A DNA stretch of 7,321 bases from Bacteroidetes bacterium UBA4408 (GTDB lineage: Bacteria > Bacteroidota > Bacteroidia > UBA4408): contig DGQS01000220.1 of NCBI GenBank assembly GCA_002389785.1, positions 1-7,321 of the forward strand, read 5' to 3'. Numbering within the stretch: the first letter of the stretch is position 1; the number at the start of each line of letters is the position of its first letter. The translations under genes were made by a program, and so were the position numbers. Under the pieces are notes generated by a model. It made no database searches, was not told where the DNA came from, and saw only the letters and a list, made by a program, of their open reading frames with translations. Positions 6,532 to 7,321 of this stretch are shown here, one piece after another.

Positions 6532-7194
6532 TCAAATATTTTTTGTGAAAAAGGGGCGAGTAATTTCGGCAAATTCGCTCAAGATCATTGCTGTTGCTCC
6601 CCAAACATGGTGGCCGTTAAAATTGAAAAAGGGCACTTTTACCCTTGTTAGGTCAGGTGCATTTAATCCACGACTCATATCCATAAATTTATTTTGACGT
6701 AATTCATTTTGGTGTAAATCGTTCATGTTTACAAAGATTATTTCAGCCACCTCTTTTTCATCTTTTTTAAAGCTGGGTAAAAAGGGTGAAAAGCCAACTA
6801 CCGGATGCACCAAAAAATTACTCGGAAAAATATACAACTGACTTAATTCGCCTAACACTTCAATTTGGCTTGCAGCAACTCCAATTTCCTCCTCGGTTTC
6901 ACGTAAGGCTGCCGCGATGGGATGTGCATCCTTTTCCTCAATTTTTCCACCAGGTAAACTCACCTGCCCACTGTGTACACCAGCGTAAGATTGTCGTAAG
7001 GTTAACACAAAATTCAATGCATTGTTTTGTTCATACAGTAAAATAAGTACGCTACCCTTTCGGTAATTTTTGGCACTTTTCATATATTCTTCCGAGGAAA
7101 GACGATGTGCCGGAGCCATTACCTTATGAGCAAAAGCACCGGGTAAGGGCAAGGTTAATTGTTGTTTTAGCTGTGAAATTACCTCAATATTCAT
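6532..7194 (-). CDS. Nudix hydrolase of the CoA pyrophosphatase (NudL/CoAse) type
   Basis: A 220-residue protein. Enzymes of this type cleave CoA or acyl-CoA into 4'-phosphopantetheine (or its acyl form) and 3',5'-ADP. The CoAse-specific stretch (the UPF0035 motif of E. coli NudL) is visible at residues 64-83: L-T-L-R-Q-S, then H-S-G-Q-V-S-L-P-G-G. The Nudix helix follows at 82-106 with Asp89, A-A-L (95-97), Arg98-Glu99, Glu102-Glu103 and Gly105. Its spacing matches NudL, which departs from the standard box at the first Glu. Two positions differ from the motif as I recall it: Gln68 for Ser/Ala and Gly72 for Arg. Downstream, YIFPSNFLVHPVVGF (121-135) is typical of the family. At 220 residues it is somewhat longer than E. 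coli NudL (192), with the extra length mainly at the N-terminus. The start at 7194 is the natural one; no strong Shine-Dalgarno is visible. It lies 87 bp upstream of the ABC gene on the same strand. Confidence 0.88.
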   Translation of the reverse strand: MNIEVISQLKQQLTLPLPGAFAHKVMAPAHRLSSEEYMKSAKNYRKGSVLILLYEQNNALNFVLTLRQSYAGVHSGQVSLPGGKIEEKDAHPIAAALRETEEEIGVAASQIEVLGELSQLYIFPSNFLVHPVVGFSPFLPSFKKDEKEVAEIIFVNMNDLHQNELRQNKFMDMSRGLNAPDLTRVKVPFFNFNGHHVWGATAMILSEFAEITRPFFTKNI

Positions 7195-7277
7195 GAAAGC
7201 GTGAAATTAGGTTTTTGATTTGAAATTGCTACAAAATACAAACTGATGTTTACATAGTTAATGCTAAGGCCAACGCA

Positions 7278-7301
7278 CCCTTCGACTCCGCTCAGGATGA
7301 C
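7278..7301. repeat. Likely dispersed intergenic repeat fragment (CCCTTCGACTCCGCTCAGG core)
   Basis: This 24-bp stretch, upstream of the CoAse-like gene, matches from memory a short sequence that recurs in spacers of many bacterial genomes, including Bacteroidota; its complement begins GTCATCCTGAGCGGAGTC. It occurs once here, so its repeat nature cannot be shown from the window. The remainder of 7195-7321 shows no gene. Confidence 0.45.
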
Positions 7302-7321
7302 CCATAGTGTTTTTAATCTTA

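Noticed and set aside
7232..7238. Promoter -7 box for the CoAse-like gene (TATTTTG on the minus strand)
   Set aside because: It is one base short of TAnnTTTG and has no -33 element at the right distance.

Overview
The window looks like part of a low-GC Bacteroidota chromosome. The grounds are the protein families present (an M13 metallopeptidase, a stand-alone MnmD methyltransferase with no oxidase domain, a secreted WG-repeat protein and a CoA-pyrophosphatase-type Nudix protein with a V-H-S-G-Q-V-S-L-P-G-G core), a TAnnTTTG promoter-like element, and the scarcity of strong Shine-Dalgarno sequences. I cannot place it below phylum level.

Layout. Positions 2-670 (+) hold the C-terminal third of an M13 (neprilysin-like) zinc endopeptidase that runs in from the left edge. 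Positions 671-1386 carry no gene. Almost all of this stretch (693-1344) is a tandem array of six units, with a period of 116 bp (one unit is 109 bp). Each unit carries two perfectly conserved 7-bp-stem hairpins of shared core. A separate 8-bp inverted repeat marks the array's right edge. From 1387 to 7194 every gene is on the minus strand. In transcription order these are a CoA-pyrophosphatase-like Nudix hydrolase (7194-6532), an 87-bp gap with a promoter-like element and a 14-bp palindrome, an ABC exporter half-transporter (6444-4675), a secreted protein with a helical N-terminal half and twelve WG-type repeats (4660-2549), mnmD (2538-1870) and a second, unrelated Nudix hydrolase (1842-1387). 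Gaps inside the last four genes are 14, 10 and 27 bp, so they probably form one transcription unit. Positions 7195-7321 hold no gene but contain a 24-bp sequence that resembles a dispersed intergenic repeat.

How the parts relate. The tight ABC-WG-mnmD-nudix spacing indicates co-transcription, but I see no shared pathway: export across the inner membrane, a secreted repeat protein, wobble-uridine modification of tRNA and nucleotide clean-up. The two Nudix proteins belong to different subfamilies. The array lies between convergent genes (M13 on +, nudix on -), a common place for intergenic palindromic repeats. It is the least ordinary thing in the window. I found no defence system, CRISPR array, integrase, transposase, tRNA or rRNA.
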